Assembly: GCA_037447655.1 (NCBI GenBank)
Contig: JBBHKE010000806.1
Coordinates: 1-52,500 of the forward strand
Direction: 5' to 3'
Length of the DNA: 52,500 nt
DNA from: Zygnema cylindricum
Taxonomy: Eukaryota; Streptophyta; Zygnematophyceae; Zygnematales; Zygnemataceae
A program made the translations under genes and the position numbers. Positions 36,701-46,700 of the stretch are shown here, piece by piece. Numbering within the stretch: the stretch's first letter is position 1; each line of letters starts with the position of its first letter. The notes under the pieces were generated by a model. It had not been told where the DNA came from. It worked only from the letters and a program-made list of their open reading frames with translations, and searched no databases.

Positions 36701-39700
36701 TTAACAACACTAATTCGGACGCGATTTTTCTTGGCCGAAATCATAAAATAGTGTTATCAATACTATTTAAGGGGTGGACTACACCCCGCCATGATTCCCA
36801 ACACTAAAGTACACCATGTATCGCTATTAGTGTTAAGAATATTTTCGACACCATCTTTTTTCCGTACACACTTGTCTGATTTTCACATGGAGGCATCCAA
36901 TCGGAAGGTGAGAATGTTGGCTTTCAATTGCAACCGTCAGATCCATAAGCCAACAAGCGTGTAAGGAGAAAAGATGTTTAAGTGCCAAAAAAAACATTAA
37001 CACTAATAGCGATACACGGTGTAGTATCATTGATTATTAGACCACATTGACACTAATAATTCCTTAACACTAATAGCAATAGCCAGTATACTCCAATAGC
37101 CAGTTGATGGAAATGTTGTGTAAATATGTGGACAGAAGGTTTCTGAAGAATCAAAAGAGAGCTTTACCCTTCAAACATTGTGAAACCTAATTCTGAAACT
37201 AAAGAAGAAGCCGCTTATCTTGGCAAGTACCTCACCAAATGGTGCATAAGGACAGGGTGTGCATCTCCCTTCTCCTACCCCCTCCCCTCCCCTCCCCCCC
37301 CTCCCCCCCCTCCCCCCCCCCCCCCTCCCCTCCCCCTCTCCTCTCCTCTCCCATCCCCTCCCCTCCCCTCCCCTTCCCTCCCCCCCTCCTCTCCTCTCCT
37401 CCCCTCTCCCCTTCCCTCCTCTCCCCTCCTCGTCAGTCCCCCTCTCCCCTGTTCCCCATTCCTCCAACAGTGCAATCTGAGGGGAAAAAGGAGTACCAAT
37501 TACCTTGGAGGGTGGCTCCCTCCCCTCCCCTCCCCTCCCCTTCCCCTCTCCCCTCCTCTGCATTCCTCCAACAGTGCAATCTGAGGGGAAAATAGAGGAG
37601 AACCAATTACCTTGGAGGATGGCTCTTCAGAAATGCTGCCACGTCAGCAGCTGATGGCTTAAAGAGGTCCAATCGGGCGGCCAGAGCATCCTCAAAAGGT
37701 ACAGAGCCTGTCATAGCTCTGCTCTGCCAAACCAACGGTCACACGAAAAACTGTCCATGTGAGCAAATTTTTGAGAGGAAAAGGAGAAGGAAATGTTTTT
37801 ATTTAGAAGGAAAAGTTTTGTTGAAAAAGAAACGCTTTATTTAGAAAAAAATGTTTTATTTAAAAGGAAATGCTTTAATTAAAAGCCTTCAAAATAATGG
37901 CATAAGTTAGGCCTAAAAAGATTACAAGCATTGAAAAGGATGAGTAATTTATATCCAATAGGCTCATCCTATGGCTACTAAAAGAGGGAGCGAGAGCGAG
38001 AGAGAGGAGGTGTAATCTATATCCTACAGGTTCACCTATGGCCGTTGAGAGGAAGGGAGGGAGGGAGAGAGGGAGGGAGGGAGGGAGAGAGGGACGGAAA
38101 GAAGGGGGGAAGGAACAAGAGGGAGGGACAGGGGGAGGGAGGGACGGAGGACGGGGGAGAGAGGGAGGGAGGATGTGTGATCTATATTCTATAGGTTCAC
38201 CTATGGCCTGAGAGGGAGAGAGGGAGAGAGGGAGGGAGGGAGGGAGGAGTCGCCAGGTCACCTAGTGGTCCATGCAGCCACAGCCTCCCCTGCGCCGCAG
38301 AAGTCCGCCAGCTCATCGATGCCCTCGTCCACACACACAGTGCTGTCCACGTCGAAACACACACAATCGGCACGTCGCCAAATATCGCTGACTTCTGCAT
38401 ATTGTGAGACGAGATCATCTTTTAAAACCCTAGTAAAGCCCTTAAAAAAGCCCTGGAGAAGCCCTTAAAAAAAGCCCTAAAAAATCCTAAAAGAAGCCCT
38501 AAAGAAAGCCCTAAAGAATCCCTAAAAAAAGCCATTAAAAAGCCCTAAAAAAAGCCCTATAAAACCTCAAAAACACACAGTGCTGTCAACGTCAAAGCAG
38601 ACACAGTCATTGCTTCGCCAAATTTCACATACTTCTGCAGAACTTTTTATTTTACTTTATTTTTATTTTCACTTATTTATTTATTTGTTTTATTTTATTT
38701 TGCACATTAAGAGTACATCAATTAAAAACTTGAAAACCCCTAAAAAAACCATAAAAGAACCCGGAAAACTCTAAAACAACAACCTAAAAGATCCTGTTTG
38801 AATTCTGTAAGTTAAAAAAGAGCACCATTTTTTTGCTGTCGACATCTCAGAAACCCTTGAGCAACTTTAAAAAACCTTCAACAATAAAACTTCCTAAACA
38901 ACCTAAAAAAAGCATGAAAGAGCTGTAAAAAACCCAAAAAAGCCCTGAGCAATCCTAAAAAATCTTACAAAATCCTAACACCGCCCCCCCCCCAAAAAAA
39001 AGACACTAAAAACTCAATTTTATGCGAATTAAGAGCGTTTTTCGGAATTCTGCAGATTTTCAGTGCATCATTTCTTTTATTTATTTTTGCAGATTAAAAG
39101 CTCATCGTATTTTTAAAAATCCTGCAGATTAAGAGCCCATCATTTAAAATTTGTTTAAGCTTTTCCAGTGTTCATTCCTACTAAAAGGAAAAACAAGGGA
39201 AGAGAAGAGGGTGTTTTTCAACTACCTTAAAGCAACTTTTTCAAACTTGTCACCATCAAAAAGAGTAAAAATCAGCACCATTTTTGTTGAGAATACCAAA
39301 AATGATATTGAGTTCTAGAGGTTGACACGTTGATTGAAACGAGAAAAAATAAATAAAAATAAAAATAAATAACGACATTCTACATTCCGACACATGTTTT
39401 ACACTTTTAAGGCTAAAAAAACTGATTTTTTCCTTTTAAAGTGTATTCTGAGACTATCCTGAGAAATCTACAACGCCCATGGCTATTTGAGTTAATCAGT
39501 CTAGCTCGAGTGAGTGTTTTCTTTCAACCAAAAGCATAAATTAGTATAGATAACACTGTCTAGTTAAGTGGCCCATAATGAGCCACGCGGCAAAACATAA
39601 TATAGTGTACTTAATTCTAATAAGTGGTAAAGGTAATAATGCACTGACTTTAATAGCGATGGGCAGAGTAGCTACAACAAACAGCCCATCATATTTCAAT

Positions 39701-40456
39701 GCAATGATATCAAAGATCTCAATGCAATATTTTTTAAAGATTTCAATGAAATAATATTCAAAGATCTCAATGCAATATTTTTTTTAAGATTTCAATGAAA
39801 TGATATCAAAGATCTCAATGCAATATTTCTTTAAATATTTCAATTTAATGACATTCAAAGATCTCAATGCAATATTATTTTTAAAGATTTCAATGCAATG
39901 ATATTCAAAGATCTCAATGCAATATTTTTTTAAAGATTTCAATGCAATGATATTCAAATATCTCAATGCAATGTTTTTTTAGAGATATTCAACGATCTCA
40001 ATGCAACATTTTTTTAAAGATTTCAATGCAATGATATTCAAAGATCTCAATGCAATGGTTTTTTAAAAATTTCATTGCAATGATTTTTCAATGATTTCAA
40101 TGCAGTGATTTTCAATAATTTCAATGGAATGATTTCAATGCAGTTATTTTTCAAGTCTCAAACATATTGCACTTGCCTGGTGAAGGTTTAAGATTCACAT
40201 TTGAATTAGCAACAGAATCTGTGTTTGCTCCAACAGCAGACATTGAATATGATTTTCTCAAGCTTTTCTGTATCCCTGATGAAAAATATATTTCGGAGGC
40301 ATTCAAAGAAGACGATTTAATTGTTGGCAAAGTCAAACTGAAACTTGAATGTGGAACCACAGGGCACAGATTGTTAGGGAACGATAACCTAGAAGAAAAT
40401 TCAAAATGTATTGCCTTAGTCGACAAACAACTGAGAGAGAGGTTGAAGGAGGTCAT
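33703..40456 (-). CDS. PSP: Phosphoserine phosphatase, plastid-targeted type
   Basis: Seven exons join in phase: 40456-40177, 38394-38262, 37718-37611, 36578-36485, 35999-35850, 34614-34561 and 33828-33703 (stop TAG), giving 314 residues. The enzyme hydrolyses 3-phosphoserine to serine, the last step of the phosphorylated serine pathway in plastids. Residues 1-90 are Ser-rich and basic, like a transit peptide. HAD motifs are complete: DVDST (nucleophile D108, acid D110), LISGG (S197), RSGGKA (K246) and GDGATD (D267, D271). The cap segment (FEDALAARLDLFKPS) and the C-terminus (RRPGGADMFVGYGGVQIR) also match plant enzymes. Intron 1 appears to use a GC donor (CAG/GCAAGT at 40177/40176), which preserves phase and gives PSPEVSDIW. 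Introns hold echoes of exons 2 and 5, a GldG-like bacterial fragment and several MITEs. Confidence 0.9.
33935..34170. repeat. Irregular minisatellite in the last PSP intron
   Basis: About a dozen degenerate units of TTTGTTACTGGCCTATTAC-like sequence. The hydrophobic frame that crosses it is a product of this repeat. Confidence 0.75.
34698..34918. mobile_element. TA-flanked MITE, nearly palindromic
   Basis: The ends CACCGCCCATCGTTATTAGA and TCTAATAATGATGGGCGGTG (one mismatch) are flanked by TA. Inner segments also pair (TCGGGCAGTCAAA with TTTGACTGCCCGA), so most of its 221 bases can form one hairpin. Confidence 0.8.
34925..35850 (-). repeat. Tandem echoes of PSP exon 5 donor edge (four units)
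   Basis: Units of about 150-170 bases repeat the 3' end of exon 5, its donor and the following intron. The exon part, CTATAGCAATGGCTTTCC, occurs at 35877 (real), 35697, 35524 and 34989 (the last two with single changes). The intron part contains TCAATTCATGCTATAATATG and TTATAAGC. A further unit at 35085-35470 is split by the GldG-like insert. Copies C (about 35690) and B (about 35510) keep the donor GT; exon reading frames in the copies are broken by stops. All copies are in the downstream intron. Confidence 0.9.
35160..35368 (-). pseudogene. GldG-like fragment of Bacteroidetes type inside PSP intron 5
   Basis: An uninterrupted minus-strand frame reads IDLTEDQRYSIHPATQKLL, then VYLAGDLPTGFKQLKRATQE, then a segment ending HYQFID. 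This fits the conserved start of GldG, the substrate-binding-like partner of the gliding-motility ABC transporter in Bacteroidetes, where the pattern is DLTxxKRYxL, VYLxGxxPxGFxxL, ELLxEF and YxFID. Only about 68 residues are present, without start, signal anchor or the rest of the protein. The insert splits an exon 5 echo after TAGCAATGG, so it landed after that duplication. The family assignment is from memory of the consensus, not a search. Confidence 0.65.
36680..37095. mobile_element. MITE cluster in PSP intron 3 with one well-bounded copy (36810-37023)
   Basis: 36810-37023 has ends CACCATGTATCGCTATTAG and CTAATAGCGATACACGGTG flanked by TA, and the internal text TCCGTACACACTTGTCTGAT. It is flanked by degenerate relatives at about 36680-36800 (AGTGTTAACAACACTAATTC) and 37035-37095 (CACTAATAGCAATAGCCAGT). 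Confidence 0.7.
37259..37560. repeat. CCCTCC-rich tract downstream of PSP exon 3
   Basis: Almost pure pyrimidine on the plus strand, hence purine-rich in the PSP transcript. A 30-base piece with CCTCCAACAGTGCAATCTGA occurs twice (37461 and 37565), the second immediately before the exon 3 donor. Confidence 0.85.
37980..38250. repeat. GGGA-rich tract upstream of PSP exon 3
   Basis: GGGAGGGA/GAGAGGG runs are pyrimidine-rich in the PSP transcript. The phrase CCTATGGCC(GT)GAGAGG with neighbouring ATAGGTTCACCTATGGCC recurs at about 38022-38050 and 38190-38215, showing tandem duplication within the intron. Confidence 0.8.
38400..38980 (-). repeat. AGCCCTAAAAA repeat and an echo of PSP exon 2 (38578-38637)
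   Basis: Degenerate CCCTAAAAAAG units fill 38430-38580 and recur to 38980. Embedded at 38578-38637 is a copy of the exon 2 acceptor edge: its reverse complement encodes EIWRSNDCVCFDVDST, matching DIWRRADCVCFDVDST of the real exon, and the TGCAG acceptor is intact. The copy lies in the upstream intron and stops where the real exon continues. Confidence 0.85.
39469..39670. mobile_element. Degenerate TA-MITE in PSP intron 1
   Basis: The ends CAACGCCCATGGCTATTTGA and TTTAATAGCGATGGGCAGAG are flanked by TA; the shared middle GTGGCCCATAATGAGCCACG is present. Confidence 0.5.
39690..40145. repeat. Minisatellite in PSP intron 1
   Basis: About nine units of roughly 50 bases built from TTTCAATGCAATGATATTCA and AAGATCTCAATGCAATATTT. 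It ends about 30 bases before the GC donor of exon 1. Confidence 0.85.
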
Positions 40457-40594
40457 GGTTTCCTGTAGCCTGCTTATTCTGGCAACTTTTTCTTGGCAAT
40501 TCTTTGGTACAAGTTACAAGATGCTGAAGCAATGGCTGCTGGAAATTTGCTCAAGATTCTTACTACAGAGTACAAAGTATAAAGTACAGTACAG

Positions 40595-41159
40595 TACACC
40601 GCCAATCGCTATTAGCGTAGTGTACGCTAATTCCGTCCCGTTTTTTTTTGTTTTTATTCTCCAATAGCGTAGCTTATTCTATTTTTTTCTGTACGCCATT
40701 TAGGGTTATTTTCCAAGTACCGTACAAAAAGGAAGTACGTCATCTCTTAAATAGTGTGGAGTACGGTCAGATTCAGACCGTACAAAAACGTACCTTTTTA
40801 AGTGAAAAAGCACAATTCATTATGTTTAGTAGCCGCGGACGCATGAGAATGTGCGGTCTAAAAAGAGGATCAAATCGGGCTGTCAAATATCACGTTCGCA
40901 CATATTCATCCAACAACCACGTTTCGACTGTGTGAACGTACGATTTATGTACGATTTGTCAGATTTTGTACAATAGCCTATATTAGTGTAAGCATGTTTG
41001 CGACCGACATTTACTTTTTTCAAAGACCCAAATTAGGATTATTAAACAATTAGAATGTATATTTTTTTTCAAAATTTTCAAATTCTTAATTAGCGTAAAC
41101 CACGGTAATTATTCATATACGCTAAAGAAACTTCTACGCTAATAGCGATTGGCGGTGTA
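40595..41159. mobile_element. 565-bp TA-flanked MITE
   Basis: The ends CACCGCCAATCGCTATTAGC and GCTAATAGCGATTGGCGGTG are perfect inverted repeats with TA on each side. The interior is related to 27346-27965 (AATAGTGTGGAGTACGG). It sits upstream of the PSP start codon. Confidence 0.85.
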
Positions 41160-42388
41160 GCAGAGAGTTGCGGACTCCCAGAAATTTGGACTTCAAACGA
41201 CAGTACAGTACAGTCATAATGTCGTACATCATGGTACTATGCAGTAATGTACTATTCAGTTCAAATGCACATGTAACAGGAATGGTTCGGTAATTAGTGC
41301 AGTCGCAGTTAGTGAAAGACGCAGGTTTCGGGTTCATTAAATTTGGTACTGTACTCCTGCGAAATTTTGTACAACTTTCACAAGTTCGCAATAAAATCTT
41401 TCGTACAGAATCTGGACGGTGCTGTTCACGTCCGACGTGGTAAAAAAGACAAATATGAATACTATACTTTACAGTACTCTCCTGTAAATACGCTAATCGC
41501 AAAATCCGTGAAAATCTTGGAAACTTTTGACTGGTTGCGTGACAGAGTCGCCCTCCAAAACAGAATTAGTCGCTTGTACTTTTTCCGGTCATTTTCACCT
41601 AAAACTTTTACTTTTCCTGAGGTGATAGACTGGAAGATTTTTTTTCGTCGTCGTTTTTGTTTTTTTCTGTTTCTATTTTATTTTCTCATCCGGGATCGAC
41701 ATATCACATATGACAACATCAGTCATCGATGCATATTGGGACCACGACCGACGTACTTTTTGGACGGCCCACACGTGGTTAGCTCTTACTGACGCAATCA
41801 ATCTCGTCGCTTCTCACCTCCAAGCGGAGAGGTGAGGTCGATTTTTTTGTTTTGGATGAAACGTGCTCCCGGGTCCGTTAACTTTTTGCGGTAACCGAGG
41901 GCTCACGGTTTCAGATGGTGAAGTACAGCAGTACTGTACCTTTAGGTCACCGCCGGCCAAAAGCGCCTTTGTCGTCATTTCAAGGCTTCTTCCAATGATT
42001 GGACAACGTATGACCGTAAGATTCTGAAGGATTTTGATCTGGACGATCAAAATTTACTCAGGCCTTAAATGACCACCTGAGTATAGTACTGTAGCGAGAA
42101 GCATGGAAAATGACACAATACGCATAATTAAATGCTCAAATCATACACTTCAACAAAGATCTCGATCAGCATCCTGTCCCAATAGTATGTACTCAAAACA
42201 GTACGAAGATCCTCAACGATACCGACTGACCAACGATTTGCCACCCTGTCGTAAATTCATGGTACGGTTCAGTACTAGCCAGTGCAAGGAGACTGGACAA
42301 ACACTGTCCACGAATAGAACGAAGCAATCTTACACCGTCCAAGAAATTTGAGATCAAATCTTTCCGATCTTCCACACTAGGTTTAATT
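41160..42388. other. Intergenic DNA, unassigned
   Basis: A plus-strand frame at 41343-41792 (contains FTFPEVIDWK) is not recognised and has no family match I can defend. The rest shows no gene, RNA or clear regulatory signal. Confidence 0.3.
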
Positions 42389-42694
42389 CATAGTTCAAAA
42401 GTAGGTGAAAGTAGGCCCATACAATATGCCTATTGTATGCAAAGCATATAATATGACCTTAAGACCCATATTTTATTCGGACCTATTCCGACCAATTAAA
42501 ACATTCGGACCAAATATTGGACCAATTAAAACATTCGGACCAAAATGTTTTATTTACATCGTCAGATTCGGACGATCGGACAGTCGCCGATCGAAGTAGC
42601 GATCTAAGAAGATCACATGGAAAGCCCACAACACAACTTACGCTAAAGGCGGCCTACCAAAGGCCTACCAAAAAACGCCTACTTTTGAGCTATG
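42389..42694. mobile_element. 306-bp MITE with perfect 8-bp target duplication (copy 2)
   Basis: Same family as 26510-26812: it begins CATAGTTCAAAAGTAGG, ends CCTACTTTTGAGCTATG, and is flanked by exact 8-base repeats GTTTAATT (42381-42388 and 42695-42702). The high similarity of the two copies implies fairly recent movement. Confidence 0.9.
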
Positions 42695-43714
42695 GTTTAA
42701 TTGTACAGAAATTTGAAACGCTATATATTGAATCTCCGTATTGTACGCCTACTTATATTGTCAGATAAAATATACTGAATATAGCGTTTCCAATTGTTTT
42801 CGCACGTTAGACCTACGAGTTGCCATTGAAAATTTGTAATCTGCAAACCAGCAGCTCGTTATACTCGATAGTCAACAAGCGTCAATAGTCAGTACAGTAC
42901 AGTAAAGTACAGTACTGTACCGTACTGTACTCTTCACTCCAGACGCCTGTGGAGTTCCACTTACAGCTCCTAAAAATAGTTTCAACGATCATTGCCCCAC
43001 AGATCAGCACAGACTCGTTGCATTGAAACTTTCTAACTTTGAAATTTGCTCCAGGTAGCAATGCATCTTCATACATATTGCTTCATTCACTCTCTAGGAA
43101 ACTCCTTTTCCAATCAAACTTCGCACTTTGAAACGCGACTCAGCCGGTAAGGCAACTTGATGCAACAATTCTTTATTCTCTATTCTCTATCTTCCTACTT
43201 CCTAGAGATCACCTGTTCCATTTTTATTACAACGAAGCCTTCCATTGAAATTTGAACTGTGGATCACCTTAACAGTAGAGTACAGCACAGCGAAGTACAG
43301 CACAGCAAAGTACAATACCTCAAAGTACAGAAAAGTAGCAAATTACAGTATAACAAAAACAAAATACAGCAAAGTACATCAAAGTACAGCAAAGAACAGC
43401 ACAGCAAAGTTCAGTACAACAAAGTACAGAAAAGCAAAGTTCAGCATAGCAAAGTACAATACAGTTCAGTGCATTATAGTACAGTTTAAGTAAAGTTCAG
43501 TACATTATACTTATTATTTTGGAGATTACAACAGGTGAGACAGCTTGTCACACTACGGTTGTGGTTTTCATTGCATTTGAGTGATTTAAACTTGGTTTTA
43601 CATTATAGAAAAGTACAATACAGTTCAGTACATTATAGTACATCAACATTCCAGTACATACAGAAACATGTGAGAACATTTTTTTCTTCTTCCTGATGCC
43701 TGGCTCTCTCTTCA
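42695..43714. other. Upstream region of the GT64-GT8 gene with CAGTA-rich repeats
   Basis: GTACAGTA-type low-complexity DNA (42890-42930, 43270-43500, 43610-43650) is likely simple-repeat expansion. At 43518-43590 lies a close copy of the exon 1 donor junction of the following gene (separate entry). No promoter element could be assigned. Confidence 0.5.
43518..43590 (+). repeat. Copy of the GT64-GT8 exon 1 donor junction, upstream of the gene
   Basis: TTTGGAGATTACAACAGGTG and about 50 following bases match 44545-44615 with only two or three differences, including the donor GTGAGA. The copy lies about 1 kb upstream, before the start codon, so unlike the other echoes it is not explained by a simple tandem duplication. 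Confidence 0.9.
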
Positions 43715-46700
43715 ATGAGCACACAGTCAGGTCCAGGGTACACTATAGAAGCAGGTCCCTCGGCTTACCCTCCTAAATGGGTTCCTACTGCTCGTCCTCG
43801 ATCCTCTCGAGCTCGAAGTCCTCCTCTCGCTCACTCTCCCGGGACTCCTCCCCGTCCTCCTGCTCATTTAAAAGGAGACTTTCGTCGACAAGCAAATCTC
43901 TCGGGATCGAAGAAGTCTTTCTCTCGAATCAGAGGAAACAGTGGATTCAGTCCTGTGAAATCGATTTTATTATGCTTAGCGTATTTGTGCGTCATCTATC
44001 TTATTTGGTATGTGAGAGAACGGACGGACGAGATTTGGGAGATGAGGCTCGGGGATGGGATAGAGAGGTCAGGAGAGAGTGATATGGAGATTCGAGGAGG
44101 AGAGAGTATGTTGAATCTGACAGGTGATGTTGGCGGTGATGAAGAAGGAGGCGTTGGAGAAGAAGTGAAGGGATTGGAGGAAGACGAGGGAGGAGGACAG
44201 GCGATAGAGGATGAGGATATTGCTGTGGTAGGGAAAAGGAGAGGAGGAGGGAGGAGGAAATATGCACCAGAGAATGTAAGGATGAATGCAGGAGAAGAAG
44301 AAGAAGAACAGGAAGACGATGAAAGGAGTGAAGCAGAGAGGCAAAAGTTGTGTGATGGGAAAGAGAAAGTGGTAAAGAATGCATTGATTGATGATAAGGT
44401 AACAGTTCTGTTAAGCTCTTCTGCTGCCACGTGGCAGCCGCAGCTGGCAAAACTTGCACAGAGATTAAGTAAACTGCCCTTTGTCCATTCCGTACAAGTG
44501 GTACTGGAAGGATGGGAAGGGAAGAAAGGAAGAGAGAAAAAATTTGGAGATTACAACAGGTGAGACAGCTTGTCACACTATGGTTGTGGTTTTCATTGCA
44601 TTTGAGCGATTTAATGAAGGATAAGGGACAGGCTTTCAATATGTATTATATAGGTTTGGTAGGCTCATAATGTATTCAATTCAAAGTTGGAAAAGAAAGA
44701 AGCTGTGTAATTATAAAAAGTACACTGCCAATTGCTATCAGTGTTGATAACACTGATTTAATCGCCTTTTTTTGGGGCGAGAATCATAAAATAGTGGTGA
44801 CAACACTATTTAATGGAGTGGACTACAATCCGCCATGTCTTTTTGCATTTACACTAATAGCAATGGGCAGTATACCTGGAAGTTTTGCAAGTTGTGCATC
44901 TTAGGGGGCAAGAATGTCTCGTCCTAGCTTTTTTACAAATGTAATTTACCACTCACTACGCCTAACCTCGCTATTAGAGCTAGTAAAATATTAGTGTTAA
45001 AACGGATTTAGTATCAACTGCACTAAATTTCTGTTGCGCAACGCTGCTCGTTTTGGATCACTCAACAAATATTGTTGTAAACACCAATTTCTGATTTTGG
45101 GCCAAAAAAACTTACTTGAACGAGTGTGATTAACTTTAACAGCAATAGGCAGTGTACTAGTAAGATAACGTTCACATTATAAATCCTTTTCTTTGTCGCT
45201 CAAGCAGTTGTGAATGTGCGTACACTACACACGTATTGCTCTTAGCATTAATGTCCTTTTCGGCCTATAAACTCATTTTTTTCTGTGCACACTGGTCGGA
45301 TTATTAATCCGGAGGCTGTGATGGAAGGGTAAGATCCTTACCTGCCGATTGGTGGTCTTCAAATGAAAATCAAACACAGGCGCACAGAGAAAAGCTGATT
45401 TAAGTGGTGAAAAATACATTAAAAGCTAATAGGGGTACATTGTAATTTTGGAGAAAAAGAAAATGAAATTGTCCTGCATGTTAGGCTTGGACTTGTTTAA
45501 AATGAAACACTCGTTTTCTTACACTTCACTTAGGGGAATTATGTACTCATTTTTACCTCTATTATGATTCAATTATAATTTTTTAATGGCATTAGCTAAA
45601 ACGTTTGTAATCAGCAAATAAGACCAATTTATTATCGATGGCACTATTTCAATGTCAAGCAATGAGACAGTTGGCAGTCTACTTGACAAATAAAAAAAAA
45701 CATCAACATAAGTTTAACACCGTTTTATCAATTGCCAAAGGATTGAAAACTGCGCGGATTAGTAGTGCTGTTGATTTTAGAAAACAATTGACAACGCAGT
45801 AACCAAAAGTGAGCAGATAAAGAGTTCATAGGCATGCTTATGTTCATCCGATGTAAATCAGGCTGAATGAAATGGTCTTTTCTTTCTTTGTCAAAATTGT
45901 CATCGACAGTTTTGGTAAAGGGGTGTGATAGCTGAGGATGGCTGGAAGATCGCGAGAAACCCTCTAGCAGTGGATATAATATAAGGGCAAAATGAATATA
46001 CAAGGCAATGTAGGAACTCTTGATAAGGGAATTGTCTTCAGAACTGTTCAGTATGCTGAACTGAAAAATTAGTAGCTCTCAATAATTGGAAAGTTGACAG
46101 AAAATGGAAAGTAAAAGTTGGCCATTAAATAGATGGACTTAATGAGGCGTTGTGTAACGTAATTCCAATCGAGAGCAATTTTGAGTCAGAATTTCTGTTT
46201 TTAGTGACAAACTTTGTGAAAAAATGTGTCAAGAGCAAAATTGCCAGGTTTTTGGAAACTGTCGATGATGTTCACACTTTAAAAATTCAAAGCTCGATGT
46301 TGCTTGACTTGACAGGCATCTATTTTCTGGACCAAATGTTTCCGTCATTCGATCTTCTACTGGAGATCCTAATCTCCGTTTTGTCCCTCGCAAACCCGTG
46401 AATACGACCGCTGTCCTTTGGTGTCTCGATGACTTGATTGTGGATCCTGAGCTTCTGGCTTTCAGTTTCGATGTATGGAGAGCAAATAGAGGAACTCTTG
46501 TTGGGACATCCCCTCGAAGCCACGTGTATGAAAATGAAACCGGTACATGGCGTTATGTCACCGACACTTTGCCTTTTGGAGCTGGACAATTTTCTATTAT
46601 AGTTGGTTCCGCTCTAATTTTTAGCAGTAACCTTTTGTACGATTATGCTTGTAACATGCCAAGTGGCGTGTGGGATTTTGTCGACGAAGTGGGAGATTGC

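Noticed and set aside
37171-37595. Overlapping Pro/Ser- and Gly/Arg-rich frames on both strands
   Set aside because: Products of the CCCTCC tract in PSP intron 3.
40167-40667. Plus-strand frame of 166 codons with a plausible-looking protein
   Set aside because: It lies opposite PSP exon 1 (40456-40177), has no recognisable family, and its tail runs into the MITE at 40595. Treated as a shadow.
41343-41792. Plus-strand frame considered as a transposase remnant
   Set aside because: No catalytic motif, zinc finger or terminal repeat could be tied to it.
43996-44639. Antisense frames up to 212 codons opposite GT64-GT8 exon 1
   Set aside because: Shadows of the Glu/Gly-rich coding strand; no splice or family support.
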